Source of the DNA: JBBTCJ01 sp038043285
GTDB taxonomy: Bacteria > Planctomycetota > Phycisphaerae > UBA1845
Direction: 5' to 3'
DNA: 51,910 nucleotides
Assembly (NCBI GenBank): GCA_038043285.1
Contig: JBBTCJ010000107.1
Coordinates: forward strand, 1 to 51,910
The notes below the pieces were generated by a model. That model was not told the origin of the DNA. It searched no databases and saw only the letters and a program-made list of their open reading frames with translations. This document shows positions 1 through 9,155 of the stretch, one piece after another. The position numbers and the translations under genes are program-made. Position 1 is the stretch's first letter. Every line of letters starts with the position of its first letter.

Positions 1-11
1 AGGGCGAGAAG

Positions 12-1238
12 ATGCGGGGGAAGAAGTCTCGTGGAGCGTGGGCCTGCGCGGTGGTCGGCGCGGCCTTGATGTCCGATAGTCGGGTTTCGTTTTCGCAGGA
101 GGTCGCCGGCAGTCGCCGCGCGACGCAGGCGCCTGTGGGTTGTTGCTTTCCAGACGGGTCGTGCCGCGACCTTGAATCCTTTCAATGTTTGATCCTCGGC
201 GGCAACCCCGGCGAGGCGGGCACGTCGTGCGTGACGCTCGACTGCGGGGTCGGACCGGTCGGATGCTGCTTTGCCGACGGCGAATGCGCGAATTTGCAAC
301 CGCAGGTTTGTCTCAACGTTTTGGGGCGGCCTCAGAGTCCAGGGAGTTCCTGCGCGACGGTCAATTGCCTGCCGATCGCGCGGGCCTGCTGCTTTCCGGA
401 CGGCCAATGCGCCAACCTCCCGCCGGTGACCTGCTACAACGCGGGCGGACGACCCCAAGCACCGGGGTCGACATGCGCCACGGTGGCCTGTGACGCGATT
501 CCCGTCGCCTGTTGTTTTGCCGACCTGACCTGCGACGATCTTCCCGCGATCGAGTGCCTTGCGTTTCTTGGCGCGCCGCAAACCCCGGGATCGGACTGCG
601 CCACCTTCTCTTGCAGCGATCAGGCGGTCGCGTGTTGCCTCGCCGACGAATCCTGTTCCGACCTGCTTCCCGCGGTCTGCCTGAGTCAATCCGGTCGCCC
701 GGGGGCCGCGGGGACGACCTGCGCGACGACCGCGTGTACCCCCGGCCTCGGCGCGTGCTGTTTCGAAGACGGGACTTGCTCGGAGGTGCGGGCGGTGGCT
801 TGCTTGCAGGCCGGCGGCCGACCCGAGGAGGCCGGCACCACGTGCGAGGCGGCTGCCTGCACCCCGTTGATTGGAGCGTGCTGCCTGCCGGACACGACTT
901 GTCAGGTTCTGAAGCCGTTTGAATGCCGCAGCCTCGACGGCGTCCCGTCCGATCCCGGAACCGCCTGTGAGACGACGAAGTGCCTTCCGGACACCTCGGC
1001 ATGTTGCCTTCCGGACGGAACCTGCCGCGACGATCTAAGCCCGCGGGCCTGTCGTCGGGCGAGCGGCGAAGCACAGAAAGCAGGGACGACTTGCGCCGCG
1101 ACCACGTGCGTGGCAACAACCAGCGCATGTTGCCTGGCCGATGGGACGTGCATTGAGACTCGTGAACGCGCCTGCGTTCGGGCCGGCGGCACGTTCTCGG
1201 AGAACGCGTCCTGCGCGACGATCAACTGCACGCCGTAG
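12..1238 (+). CDS. Secreted cysteine-rich tandem-repeat protein
   Basis: Protein of 408 aa. An N-terminal stretch of about 30 residues with a hydrophobic core (AWACAVVGAALM) looks like a signal peptide. The rest is nine tandem units of about 37-41 residues with the pattern CCxxDGxCxxL....C...GGxPxxxGTxCxTxxC, six cysteines each, so about 54 cysteines in regular spacing. Such a module is probably disulfide-bonded outside the cytoplasm, as a cell-surface or matrix protein; that role is inference. I know of similar CC-x-DG-x-C repeats in planctomycete proteins but cannot name a function. The last unit is slightly shortened and runs straight to the stop. The ATG is preceded by a purine-rich AGGGCGAGAAG. 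No transmembrane anchor or C-terminal sorting tail is visible. Confidence 0.85.
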   Translation: MRGKKSRGAWACAVVGAALMSDSRVSFSQEVAGSRRATQAPVGCCFPDGSCRDLESFQCLILGGNPGEAGTSCVTLDCGVGPVGCCFADGECANLQPQVCLNVLGRPQSPGSSCATVNCLPIARACCFPDGQCANLPPVTCYNAGGRPQAPGSTCATVACDAIPVACCFADLTCDDLPAIECLAFLGAPQTPGSDCATFSCSDQAVACCLADESCSDLLPAVCLSQSGRPGAAGTTCATTACTPGLGACCFEDGTCSEVRAVACLQAGGRPEEAGTTCEAAACTPLIGACCLPDTTCQVLKPFECRSLDGVPSDPGTACETTKCLPDTSACCLPDGTCRDDLSPRACRRASGEAQKAGTTCAATTCVATTSACCLADGTCIETRERACVRAGGTFSENASCATINCTP

Positions 1239-1383
1239 GCGTTTTTCCGCGGCATTCGACGTGGCGTTGGAAACCGTCGGCGCGGCTGCGACGCGGCGGG
1301 GAAGATTCGGTATCGTTTCGCCGGAGCGGTTTTTGGTTGGCGGTGTCAATCCGCCATGATTGTCGGGTGCCCGCGTAGCTGCA

Positions 1384-2583
1384 TCAGCGCCCGTCGCGCA
1401 ACAGTTTTGACAGCAGAAGGTGGTACAGGACGTCGGACCCCACGCGTCGCGTGATGACTTCAACGGCGGCCATCGGCGCCCGCACACGACCGAAGAAATC
1501 GGCCGATGGGCGGACGTTCGCGGCGCTACGAGGCGTACGGCGAGCGTCGTGGCCGCCAATCCATCGCGGAGCTACAAACACAAAGGCTTCGTCCACGAGT
1601 CGTTCGGAAAAGAAGGCCGTGAGGATCGTCGGACCGCCCTCAACGAGAACATTGGTCATCCCGCGCGCGGCGAGGGTGGAAAGGCAATCACTGAGGTCGA
1701 GGCCGTCGTCGCGCGAGCGACAGCCGATCACCTCGACGCCTTTTCTGCGAAAGCGATCCGCCTTCGGGCCACATGCAGCCGAAGGCGTGGCAACAACCAG
1801 CGTCGGGAAACTCGACGTGTCGCGGGTCACCCGGGCGTTCAACGGCGTTCGCAGGCGCGGATCCAGAACGATGCGCGTCGCTACGCGCCGTACGCGTACT
1901 CCGCGCGCCGTGAGCGTCGGATTGTCGGCGAGAACCGTTCCCACGCCCACAACAATTGCGTCAACCCGCGCGCGGATTTGATGCGCGAATCGCCGCGACG
2001 CCTCGCACGAGATCCATCGAGAAACGTCGGGCGGCGTGACCAGGCTTCCGTCAATTCCCTGGGCCCACTTGGCGATGACGTAGGGTCGTCGCTGGGTCAT
2101 CCAGGTGGTGAACGGTGCGATGAGCGCACGGGCCTCGGACTGACAGATCCCCACGTCGACCTGGACGCCGGCGCGGCGGAGAGCTTGCAGTCCACGACCT
2201 CCGACAAGCGGATTCGGATCGCGGACGCCGACCACCACGCGGGCGACGCCCGCGCGGATCAACGCGTCGGTGCACGGGGGTGTCTTGCCCTGGTGGCAGC
2301 AGGGTTCCAGGGTGACGTACGCGATGGCGCCCCGCGGATTCACCTCGCAGGAGCGCAGAGCCTCGACCTCCGCGTGCGGCCCGCCGAAACGCCGGTGGAA
2401 CCCTTCCCCGATGATCCGGCCCTTGCGGACAAGGACGCATCCCACCATGGGGTTAGGCTCGACCAACCCCTGACCACGATGCGCCAGATTCAGCGCTCGA
2501 TTCATGGAAACCGGTTCCGAAACGCGTCCGCGTGCCGTTGAGTCTTCGGGGTCGCGAGCTGCGGGCCTGCGGGAGATGCGCAT
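1384..2583 (-). CDS. ribD: Bifunctional riboflavin biosynthesis deaminase/reductase RibD
   Basis: Carries out two successive steps of riboflavin synthesis: deamination of the 2,5-diamino-6-ribosylamino-pyrimidinone phosphate and NADPH reduction of its ribosyl side chain. The N-terminal zinc deaminase domain shows HAE (His70, Glu72) and the zinc-ligand stretch PCCHQGKTPPC (about 94-104). The C-terminal half has the reductase signature VLVEGGPTILTAF. The start is uncertain. The ATG used here, 13 nt after the lspA stop, gives 399 aa with a non-conserved N-terminus. An ATG at 2505 would give 373 aa, close to the usual family length, but would trim the first helix. Neither has a good SD. It is the last gene of a minus-strand dksA-like/lspA/ribD cluster. 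No other rib genes are in the window. Confidence 0.93.
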   Translation of the reverse strand: MRISRRPAARDPEDSTARGRVSEPVSMNRALNLAHRGQGLVEPNPMVGCVLVRKGRIIGEGFHRRFGGPHAEVEALRSCEVNPRGAIAYVTLEPCCHQGKTPPCTDALIRAGVARVVVGVRDPNPLVGGRGLQALRRAGVQVDVGICQSEARALIAPFTTWMTQRRPYVIAKWAQGIDGSLVTPPDVSRWISCEASRRFAHQIRARVDAIVVGVGTVLADNPTLTARGVRVRRVATRIVLDPRLRTPLNARVTRDTSSFPTLVVATPSAACGPKADRFRRKGVEVIGCRSRDDGLDLSDCLSTLAARGMTNVLVEGGPTILTAFFSERLVDEAFVFVAPRWIGGHDARRTPRSAANVRPSADFFGRVRAPMAAVEVITRRVGSDVLYHLLLSKLLRDGR

Positions 2584-2596
2584 CGTGCGATCGCGA

Positions 2597-3346
2597 CTAG
2601 GCGGCCCGGGCAGCGACAGCCGCCGGAGCGCGTCGATCCAACAGCGAATGGAGTAACAGGAGGACGACGCCGCATACGAGTGAAGCGTCCGCCACGTTAA
2701 AGACCCACGGCCAAACGTCCAGCCCCGATAGCCGGCCCAGCCACACCGGAAACTGCGGAATGAACTTGATGAAATCGCGCACAACGCCCTGGCGGCGGAG
2801 CGTAACGTTTTCGCGCCGGAACGTCTGCGGATGTTCACCCGTCGGCCAATCGCCGATCCTGACGTAGTCCTCGGACTTCGATTCCAACAGCACGCCGATG
2901 ACCGAACGTCGTTCACCCGCGGCCGTGGTGGTTTCCGCCACGTCGGCGACGTTCACGGAGCGATCGTAAAGATTCCCAATCGCCCCCGCCAGAATCATGG
3001 CCAACGCCACGTGGAGCGCACGTTGAAATCTCGCACTGTGGGCAAAGAGGTAGAAAACGAACGCCAGCGCCAGCACCGAGGCGATGATGAACATGCCGAC
3101 GTACCCGGCGAGCACCCCGAACACGGCGCCATCGTTGAGTGATCGGCGGAACTCAAGAATCCCCGGAATCCACGCCCGCTCGGCATCGGACGGAAGGGCG
3201 GAAAACGCCCATTCCTTCGACCAGAGATCAAACCAGAGCAGGCCGGCGGCGGGGATCCAGAAGCGGAGATGCGAGGGAATGTGCCCGGCCGCGCTTGCTG
3301 ACTCGCCTGCCGTCTTAACTCGGTCGTCGGTGGACGAATGCGCCAT
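2597..3346 (-). CDS. lspA: Lipoprotein signal peptidase with large insert
   Basis: Aspartic membrane protease that cleaves signal peptides of diacylglyceryl-modified prolipoproteins. Conserved blocks are present: NDGAVFG, GAIGNLYDR with catalytic Asp128, and FNVADASL with catalytic Asp220. About four hydrophobic segments fit the family fold. At 249 aa it is well above the usual 160-180. The excess is a roughly 25-residue soluble N-terminal tail and a polar insert of about 55 residues (131-186) between the GNLYDR block and the VVRDFI segment. By the known topology that insert should lie on the periplasmic side near the active site. The ORF is open further upstream, but the ATG at 3346 gives the most plausible N-terminus. 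It lies 13 nt after the dksA-like gene and 13 nt before ribD, so the three are probably co-transcribed. Confidence 0.93.
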   Translation of the reverse strand: MAHSSTDDRVKTAGESASAAGHIPSHLRFWIPAAGLLWFDLWSKEWAFSALPSDAERAWIPGILEFRRSLNDGAVFGVLAGYVGMFIIASVLALAFVFYLFAHSARFQRALHVALAMILAGAIGNLYDRSVNVADVAETTTAAGERRSVIGVLLESKSEDYVRIGDWPTGEHPQTFRRENVTLRRQGVVRDFIKFIPQFPVWLGRLSGLDVWPWVFNVADASLVCGVVLLLLHSLLDRRAPAAVAARAA

Positions 3347-3359
3347 GACGGTAGATCGC

Positions 3360-4127
3360 CTAGCGGGCCCGGCCCTCTTCGCGCAGTCGGGCATGCTCAA
3401 TGCAGTACTTCGCCCAGGGCTTCGCCAGCAGACGGGCCTTTTCGATCGGCTTGTAGGTTGCAATGCAGATTCCGTAGGTTCGGTCCTCGATGCGGGCGAG
3501 CGCTTCGTCGATCTCCCGGACCACCGCCTCCTCGTTGGCGAGCAATCCCAGGGTGAAATCCTGCTCCCAGTTGTCGCTGCCGAGGTCGGCCATGTGAATG
3601 GGCATCACGCCGTGATCTCGTTCGCCCTCCGCTCCGCGATGAAGCGCCTCGGAGGTTAGACGCCGCACGTCCCCGGCAAGTTCCGAGCGCTTCTCGAGAA
3701 GCAGTTCCTTGAACTCGCGCAGCTCCTTGGTCGACAAATGCGTTCTGACTTTCCGGTGTCCTTCATCAGGAGGCGAAGCGCGCTTCCCCGTGCCAGGCGA
3801 GCTTTCGTTGTCGTCCGGACGCTCGTCATCATCGTCCGGGTCAATCTCGCGGGCCGGACGGGGCCTTCGATCCGAACTCGGCGACGCTTTCGACCTCGGC
3901 AACGGGAGGGGGTTGTTCGCGGCAGCGCCGGCGGATTTCTTCGGAGCAACCCGCTTGGCCTTGGACTTGCCGGTGGGGGTTGGGGGACTCGCTGCCGCGG
4001 CTTTGGCCCGGACCGGCGCAATCACCAGCTTGGGTCGCGGAGGAGCGGCGGGCCGTTTGGCGGATTTCGCCTTCTTGACGTCGGGCTTGTTCGTGGAGCG
4101 TGGGCTGGGCTTTGGACGTTTCTTCAA
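3360..4127 (-). CDS. DksA/TraR-family protein with long basic N-terminal tail
   Basis: Residues about 130-255 resemble the DksA/TraR family, which binds the RNA polymerase secondary channel: a coiled-coil region (ELREFKELLLEKRSELAGDV), an acidic stretch, then the C-terminal zinc-finger region. In canonical DksA the finger has CxxC...CxxC. Here only two cysteines remain (YGICIAT and KYCIEH), with Ala/Thr and Glu/His at or near the other positions, so zinc binding may be lost or altered. The first 125 residues are low-complexity, rich in Lys, Ala, Pro and Ser, followed by an acidic run (DPDDDDE). The start is TTG at 4127; no ATG fits better. First gene of the cluster with lspA and ribD. DksA-like genes often sit beside lspA, which supports the call. 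Confidence 0.82.
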   Translation of the reverse strand: MKKRPKPSPRSTNKPDVKKAKSAKRPAAPPRPKLVIAPVRAKAAAASPPTPTGKSKAKRVAPKKSAGAAANNPLPLPRSKASPSSDRRPRPAREIDPDDDDERPDDNESSPGTGKRASPPDEGHRKVRTHLSTKELREFKELLLEKRSELAGDVRRLTSEALHRGAEGERDHGVMPIHMADLGSDNWEQDFTLGLLANEEAVVREIDEALARIEDRTYGICIATYKPIEKARLLAKPWAKYCIEHARLREEGRAR

Positions 4128-4229
4128 GGGGCCACCCCGGCAGCGGCTTCGCCTCGGGACGTAACTTTCGGTCCCGCAATAGGTTGCAAAATCAAGAGCC
4201 CTCCACTATACGACCATCTTGCTCGCGTG

Positions 4230-6020
4230 TCAAGGCAACCGGCGAAGGTGAATGTCCACCAACGACCGTCCGGTAACTGGCCGAGGAAGCTGAATGACCG
4301 CGTCCCCGAGTCCGTCCCATCCCACTCGATCCAGGATCAGATGATCGAGGTACACCCAGGTCTGCAACCGCTGCGAGCCGACAATCCGGAGGGTTGGAGT
4401 AAAGAACGGCACGCGATCGCCTTCGAGGACGGCTCGCACGCGCCCTGCATCGGGTGAAATGACATAGCAACCCTCGCCGCGATCGAATCCGTCCTCCCTC
4501 GAAGCGACGGAGCCATGCACCGCGGATCCCAACTCCAACCGCAACGGCATTGCCTCCAGGTATTCGCGGGCGCGAGCGAACGCTTCTCCGCGATCCATCA
4601 CCGTCGAAGCAAGGTAGACCATCGCCTGCCAGCGCCCTTCGGGCGAGCCGTCGGCATCCTCGTGCGCCACGAGCCAACGAATCCTGCGTACCGAGTCCAC
4701 CAGTTCTTTGATTCGAAGTGGACGGCCACCCGCCCAAGGAACGAACAGCATCGAGACGTCGGCCTCTCCAAAGGTCGCCACGGCGAAGGAACCCACATCG
4801 GAGTTGGGCTTCGAGGATGTCGCAGTTTCCGCGGACGCTGCCGTGGGCGACGAGAGGATCGCCGTCTGAATCGTTTCGTTGCCCGCGCCGGCGAAACCGA
4901 CGCCCAATCCCATTCGTTCCGGCGAAGACGCCGTCGCCGGAGAAACCGAGCGCACGTCAACGTAGACCTGCCCGGTGGGATAAATCGTGTACCGCCATTG
5001 TTGGTTGGGCCGACCCTCAATCGTCGCGGCAGGATCGTCCGCGAACGACCAGATGCATTCGATCGCCACGCGGACGGCGCTCGCCTCGACGAGGCGTTGC
5101 CGAGCGACAACGGCCTTCCCCAGGAAGGAAAAATCAGCCAAACCTTCGGGGGGGGCGTCGGACCGCACGGGTTGAGGCCCCAAGGTGGTTCCGGCCACGA
5201 GGTTCCGCAGCCGATGCGGGTCCGCCGCGAGGTTGTGCCACGCGGAGACCTGTCCGTTGGAAAACGTCAGCTCGAAACGACCGCCGGCGCCGACGTTGAG
5301 CCGCCGCCCGGCACGCTGAACGTACAACCCGCCCGTCGTGCCCTGCGAATTCCCGAGCACGTCCTCGCGGAAGTTTGTCAGCAGGAGATCATCGAGATAC
5401 AGCGTCGTCGCCTTGGCCAGCCCGGGGAACGAGAAGCGGATCTCTCGAATGTCATCCAGCGGCACTCTCGATTCCAGTTCGGCCAAATCCAGCCGGACCG
5501 CGTTCCATCCGCGGTTCAATGGGAGCGACGTGTAAACGGTGGAACGCTGATTCGGCGGGCCGCCGGACAGCGCGACCTCCAGACTCAGGTCACCACGAGG
5601 GGCATGGATGGAGGCCATCAACAGGTCGAAGGCCCGCCAATCGCGTTTCAGGTACCAGCTTGCGTCTTCTCGATTGGAGACGATGATCGCGTCGTCGGCG
5701 TCGGCCGCGGTGATCGCCAGGCAGGCAGACCCCGTCTCCGGTCGACCGTGCCGCGCATCGCGCGAGACCGCGGTCTTGCCCGAGGCGTTCACGACGTCGA
5801 ACAATTCCATTTGCGCCGGGTCTTCAAAGTCCGCGATGATCACGAACCGACCGCCACGCAGCTCGTCATAGGTATGCACGAGTCGGTCAACCGGAGTGGC
5901 CGGCGCGCGCCCGCCGTCCGACCGGCATGCGCCGATGAGCACCAGCAGCGCGCCACACGCCGCGCTGCCCCAGGGCGCGACCAACCTACGATATTGGGCC
6001 TGACAGGGCGGCGCGGGCAT
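4230..6020 (-). CDS. Predicted lipoprotein with carbohydrate-binding-like fold, function unknown
   Basis: A 596-aa protein whose N-terminus has a hydrophobic stretch ending in a lipobox (GALLVLIGAC), so it is probably an LspA substrate anchored in a membrane. Residues about 55-215 (starting GGRFVIIADFED, then SWYLKRDWRAFDLL and TTLYLDDLLL) resemble the jelly-roll galactose-binding/CIA30-like domains that bind polysaccharide or proteins. The remainder looks beta-rich and has no motif I recognise; no catalytic residues can be argued. The open frame continues upstream to 6758, but that part only mirrors the acetyltransferase gene on the other strand. The ATG at 6020 places the lipobox about 30 residues in. 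It diverges from the GNAT gene. Confidence 0.8.
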   Translation of the reverse strand: MPAPPCQAQYRRLVAPWGSAACGALLVLIGACRSDGGRAPATPVDRLVHTYDELRGGRFVIIADFEDPAQMELFDVVNASGKTAVSRDARHGRPETGSACLAITAADADDAIIVSNREDASWYLKRDWRAFDLLMASIHAPRGDLSLEVALSGGPPNQRSTVYTSLPLNRGWNAVRLDLAELESRVPLDDIREIRFSFPGLAKATTLYLDDLLLTNFREDVLGNSQGTTGGLYVQRAGRRLNVGAGGRFELTFSNGQVSAWHNLAADPHRLRNLVAGTTLGPQPVRSDAPPEGLADFSFLGKAVVARQRLVEASAVRVAIECIWSFADDPAATIEGRPNQQWRYTIYPTGQVYVDVRSVSPATASSPERMGLGVGFAGAGNETIQTAILSSPTAASAETATSSKPNSDVGSFAVATFGEADVSMLFVPWAGGRPLRIKELVDSVRRIRWLVAHEDADGSPEGRWQAMVYLASTVMDRGEAFARAREYLEAMPLRLELGSAVHGSVASREDGFDRGEGCYVISPDAGRVRAVLEGDRVPFFTPTLRIVGSQRLQTWVYLDHLILDRVGWDGLGDAVIQLPRPVTGRSLVDIHLRRLP

Positions 6021-6127
6021 CGAGCCGGAAAGCGTATCCACGATGGCCGCCTGCGGCAAAGCAGACCCCCGCGAAGGCACCGAGAGTTCGCGGCAAAGAA
6101 TATCGGACGACGCAGGTGCGGGAGGCG

Positions 6128-6156
6128 TTCCAAAGCGCGCCGCGCAGAGGTACGAT
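6128..6156 (+). promoter_or_regulatory. Candidate sigma-70-type promoter for the GNAT gene
   Basis: TTCCAA (6128-6133), 17-nt spacer, TACGAT (6151-6156). Transcription would begin near 6163, about 20 nt before the GTG start of the acetyltransferase gene. Read by eye. Confidence 0.5.
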
Positions 6157-6182
6157 GATGGGCATGGAGAGATCGAGGCCCC

Positions 6183-6689
6183 GTGACGGCGGCCAAGCCA
6201 GCGCGCCGCAAGCGGAGGCCGGCCTCGATCATGAGAGACGACATGGCGACCGCCAAGATCATCCCCGTCGGACCCGGCGAGATCGACCTCGTCGCCAATC
6301 TCTACAACGAAGTTTTTTCGCCGAGACAGAGCGAAGAGTTCTTCCGTCGGCGCTTCATGGGGCGTCACAACGTGACCATGATGGTCGCGGTTGTAGAAGA
6401 CCAGCACGTCGGGTTCATCGTCGGGTTCGAGCTGATGCCGACGACCTTCTTCTGCTGGGTCTGCGGGGTGCTTCCGGATTTCCGGCGTGCCGGGATCGCA
6501 ACCCAGTTGATCCAGGCCCAGCACGCCTGGGCCCACGACCACGGGTACGGGACAGTTCGTTTTGAGTGCAACAACCAGCACCGCCCGATGCTGCACGTGG
6601 CCATCCGCGAGGGTTACGACCTCGTGGGCATTCGCTGGGACACGGCGAGCGGAGCCAATGTGGTGATTTTCGAGCGGGACTCGCAATAG
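6183..6689 (+). CDS. GNAT-family N-acetyltransferase
   Basis: A 168-aa protein with the Gcn5-related fold. The acetyl-CoA pyrophosphate-binding segment is visible at about residues 98-116 (GVLPDFRRAGIATQLI, with the R-x-x-G-x-A signature), followed by a typical C-terminal part (VRFECNNQHRPMLHVAIREGYDLVGIRW) in which the Asn and the GYxxxG element are as expected. The substrate cannot be told from sequence. The GTG start at 6183 follows a short GAGG and lies about 20 nt after the predicted transcription start. ATGs at 6231 and 6243 are alternatives that lose only a basic, non-conserved tail. Single gene, divergent from the lipoprotein. Confidence 0.88.
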   Translation: MTAAKPARRKRRPASIMRDDMATAKIIPVGPGEIDLVANLYNEVFSPRQSEEFFRRRFMGRHNVTMMVAVVEDQHVGFIVGFELMPTTFFCWVCGVLPDFRRAGIATQLIQAQHAWAHDHGYGTVRFECNNQHRPMLHVAIREGYDLVGIRWDTASGANVVIFERDSQ

Positions 6690-6795
6690 CCTTTCTTGCC
6701 CCCTCACGCCGATTCCGCTGCGTCCGCATTGGCGTTCTTCGCTGGCGCCCCAGCACACCGCAAGGACGCGGGCTGCTTCGCCCGATATTCCTCAC

Positions 6796-8694
6796 ATGCC
6801 CGCAATCAGGCTGCCGCCGGCTTTTGACCTCCTCGCCAAGGAGCGCAGCCCCGCGGCCGACGAAGCCATATTGGAAGCCTTGCCGCACCTCAGCGACGAG
6901 CAGCAGGAGCTGGCGTTCTCGCTGCTTGCCTCACGCCAGCACCTGCTCACGCTCTGCAACGTCGTTCGGGCCTGGCGGGACTGGCCGCCGACGTTGCAGG
7001 CGATCGTCCTGCGGCAATCTCCCGCGATGCACTCCGCCATCCGCGCGTGCGTCGCCTCCACGGAAACAGACGACCGGCTTGCGGCGATTTCGTGGATCGA
7101 ATCGGCGGAGGACGTTCGCTCTTCCTATGTGCTCGTCGAGGCCCTTCACACGGACTATCCAGCCGCGCGGCACGCCGCCGGCGCCGCCCTTAAGTCGCTG
7201 ACCGACCGCGCTCTGCCACGGGCGTCCTCGGACCATGCGTTGAGCGACGGATCGCGGCTTCAAGCCGGCGTCTTGGTGTTGCGCGACGCGATTGCGCAGG
7301 CGCTGGACGCCTGGGACGTCCACCGGGAACAGGCCGTGCTCGAAGCCTTCCTCGTGCTTTCCGAACACATTGATGGATGGTTTGAGGCACGGTTGGACGG
7401 TGCCTCCACGAAACTGACCCAGGCGATGGAACGGGCGATGGAGGGCGCGACTGACCCGGCCATGGCTGGAACGGTCCTTCGCTCGCTCACCGTCCCCGGG
7501 CTTAGGGCGACGGCGGCCCATTCGATCGCCAACGCACAATCGTCCGCGTTTATCGCCGCCGTCCTCGAGCGGTGTTGGTTGCTCGCCGACCCCAAGATCG
7601 AGGCCGGCTGCCGCTGGATTCGGAAGCTGCGGCAACCCGACGCATGGCTTCAGGCGACGACGGACTCGGGCCACACCCTGGTCGATCAAGGGTTACGGTT
7701 GATCGCCGCCATGGGGCTTGCCCACGACGAACGAAATCAGATGATGCGATGGTTCATCGAGAGCGATCGTGTGGAGTCGCGCCGGGCCGCACTTTGGCGA
7801 TTCGTGGACGATGATTCCAACGTTGCCACGGAAACTCTGGGCGCAGCCGCCTCCCGGCGCGACGGCCCGATTGCGGTCATCGCGGACCGCGAACTGCGGC
7901 GTCGGCGCCGATCCACCTTCCACGCGGCGTCTGATCGTCGATCGGCGTTGGAACCTCGCCCGTCGCTCGAGGCCGACGCCTTCGGACAGTTCTTCAACGC
8001 ATTTGACGAGCTGTCGGAAGAGGAACGGCGGGCCCTGGCCGCGCAGTGCCGCGATCGTCTTCCCAACATCGTCCAGCTTCTTCACCAGCGTCTCGTCGGC
8101 GCCGCCGACCATCGAGAGCGGGCCGTTCGCGTCGCCCTTTGCATGGATCTCGCGCGGGATCTCGCGGAGGACTTGTACGTCCTGGCCCGCGACGCCGACC
8201 CGGTGGTACGGGCGTCAGCCGTTGCAGCCCTCGGACAGGTTCCCGCCTCGATGACCGCGCGCATCCTCCGCGATGCGTTGCACGATCCGCATGCGCGCGT
8301 TCAGGCCAATGCCGTTGAAGCGATCGACCGCCTCGGACTGACCGAAGTTTCCGCCTCGCTCCATGACAAACTTCAGTCCGGGGATCAACGTGTTCGCGCG
8401 AATGCCGTGGCCGCATTGTTGAAACGGAATCTGCCGGAAGCCGCCCAGAGCCTGCTCCAAATGCTGGACCACGCCATGCCGGCGCATCGTATCAGTGCTC
8501 TGTGGGTCGTCGAGCGCCTGAGCCTGATCGCCCTGCAACAGCGCATCGAACGAATGAGCGTCTCCGACCCGGACGAGCGCGTGCGCCGTCGGGCCGCCCG
8601 CGCGTTGCGCGCCGCCATCATGGACGGCGCGGCCACACGGGCACCGTCCATTGCCGGTGCATCGAACCAGCCCGCACGGCGGAGGATGGACTAA
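6796..8694 (+). CDS. HEAT-repeat protein
   Basis: A 632-aa, mostly alpha-helical protein without signal peptide. The clearest HEAT/PBS-lyase-type repeats are in the last third (about 440-610), for example DPVVRASAVAALGQVP, HARVQANAVEAIDRLG and DQRVRANAVAALLKRN. The N-terminal two thirds looks like degenerate helical repeats (for example YPAARHAAGAALKSL near residue 120). Such solenoids are protein-protein interaction scaffolds; no enzyme motif is visible. It ends two nucleotides before the ATG of the following membrane protein, so the two are almost certainly translated together, which suggests the HEAT protein may act at the membrane; that is inference. Confidence 0.85.
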   Translation: MPAIRLPPAFDLLAKERSPAADEAILEALPHLSDEQQELAFSLLASRQHLLTLCNVVRAWRDWPPTLQAIVLRQSPAMHSAIRACVASTETDDRLAAISWIESAEDVRSSYVLVEALHTDYPAARHAAGAALKSLTDRALPRASSDHALSDGSRLQAGVLVLRDAIAQALDAWDVHREQAVLEAFLVLSEHIDGWFEARLDGASTKLTQAMERAMEGATDPAMAGTVLRSLTVPGLRATAAHSIANAQSSAFIAAVLERCWLLADPKIEAGCRWIRKLRQPDAWLQATTDSGHTLVDQGLRLIAAMGLAHDERNQMMRWFIESDRVESRRAALWRFVDDDSNVATETLGAAASRRDGPIAVIADRELRRRRRSTFHAASDRRSALEPRPSLEADAFGQFFNAFDELSEEERRALAAQCRDRLPNIVQLLHQRLVGAADHRERAVRVALCMDLARDLAEDLYVLARDADPVVRASAVAALGQVPASMTARILRDALHDPHARVQANAVEAIDRLGLTEVSASLHDKLQSGDQRVRANAVAALLKRNLPEAAQSLLQMLDHAMPAHRISALWVVERLSLIALQQRIERMSVSDPDERVRRRAARALRAAIMDGAATRAPSIAGASNQPARRRMD

Positions 8695-8696
8695 AC

Positions 8697-9155
8697 ATGC
8701 CGAACCTGCTCGCCCAAGCCGAACGAATGTCCGACTTCCAACGGGCCGTACGCAACCAGTTTCAGCACGGAAGCTCCTGGACGTCCGTCGTCGTCGCCAT
8801 TGCAGCCATCGGCGGGATCGTCGTCCTCGCTTACTTTCTGACCAAGGCCGAGGTGTGGGCCAAGCGCAAGCCGGGTGAGACCAGTTCGCCGCGGAGGCTC
8901 TTCACGGACGTCGCGGGACGGCTGGGCGTGGGGAACAGTGAGTGCAATTGGTTGCTCGGTCTGGCCAAGCAGCGAGGGCTTTCGCACCCGACGACGCTTC
9001 TTCTCAGCGCATCGTTATTTGATGAACAGGTGGAGCGGTGGAAGGCCAATGCCGCCGACGCGGCTGCGTTGGCTCCGCTCCCAGCCGATCAACTTGCCAA
9101 GCTTCGTTCGACGATCTTTCCGCACACAACACGAGCGGGAGCGAAGTCTGCGTGA
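8697..9155 (+). CDS. Small single-pass membrane protein, unknown function
   Basis: A 152-aa protein. Residues about 29-47 form one strong transmembrane helix (VVVAIAAIGGIVVLAYFL). The rest is soluble, with the stretch NSECNWLLGLAKQRGLSHP followed by an Ala-rich helix. The ATG at 8697 is preceded by GGAGG about 11 nt upstream and lies 2 nt after the stop of the HEAT gene, so coupling is likely. The longer open frame to 8502 is only a frame-shifted reading of the HEAT gene. I do not recognise the family. The HEAT-protein/membrane-protein pair could be a scaffold with its anchor. Confidence 0.78.
   Translation: MPNLLAQAERMSDFQRAVRNQFQHGSSWTSVVVAIAAIGGIVVLAYFLTKAEVWAKRKPGETSSPRRLFTDVAGRLGVGNSECNWLLGLAKQRGLSHPTTLLLSASLFDEQVERWKANAADAAALAPLPADQLAKLRSTIFPHTTRAGAKSA

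Noticed and set aside
6021..6758. Long minus-strand frame extending the lipoprotein gene to 842 codons
   Set aside because: The extension lies antisense to the GNAT gene, has low-quality composition and would place the lipobox far inside the protein.
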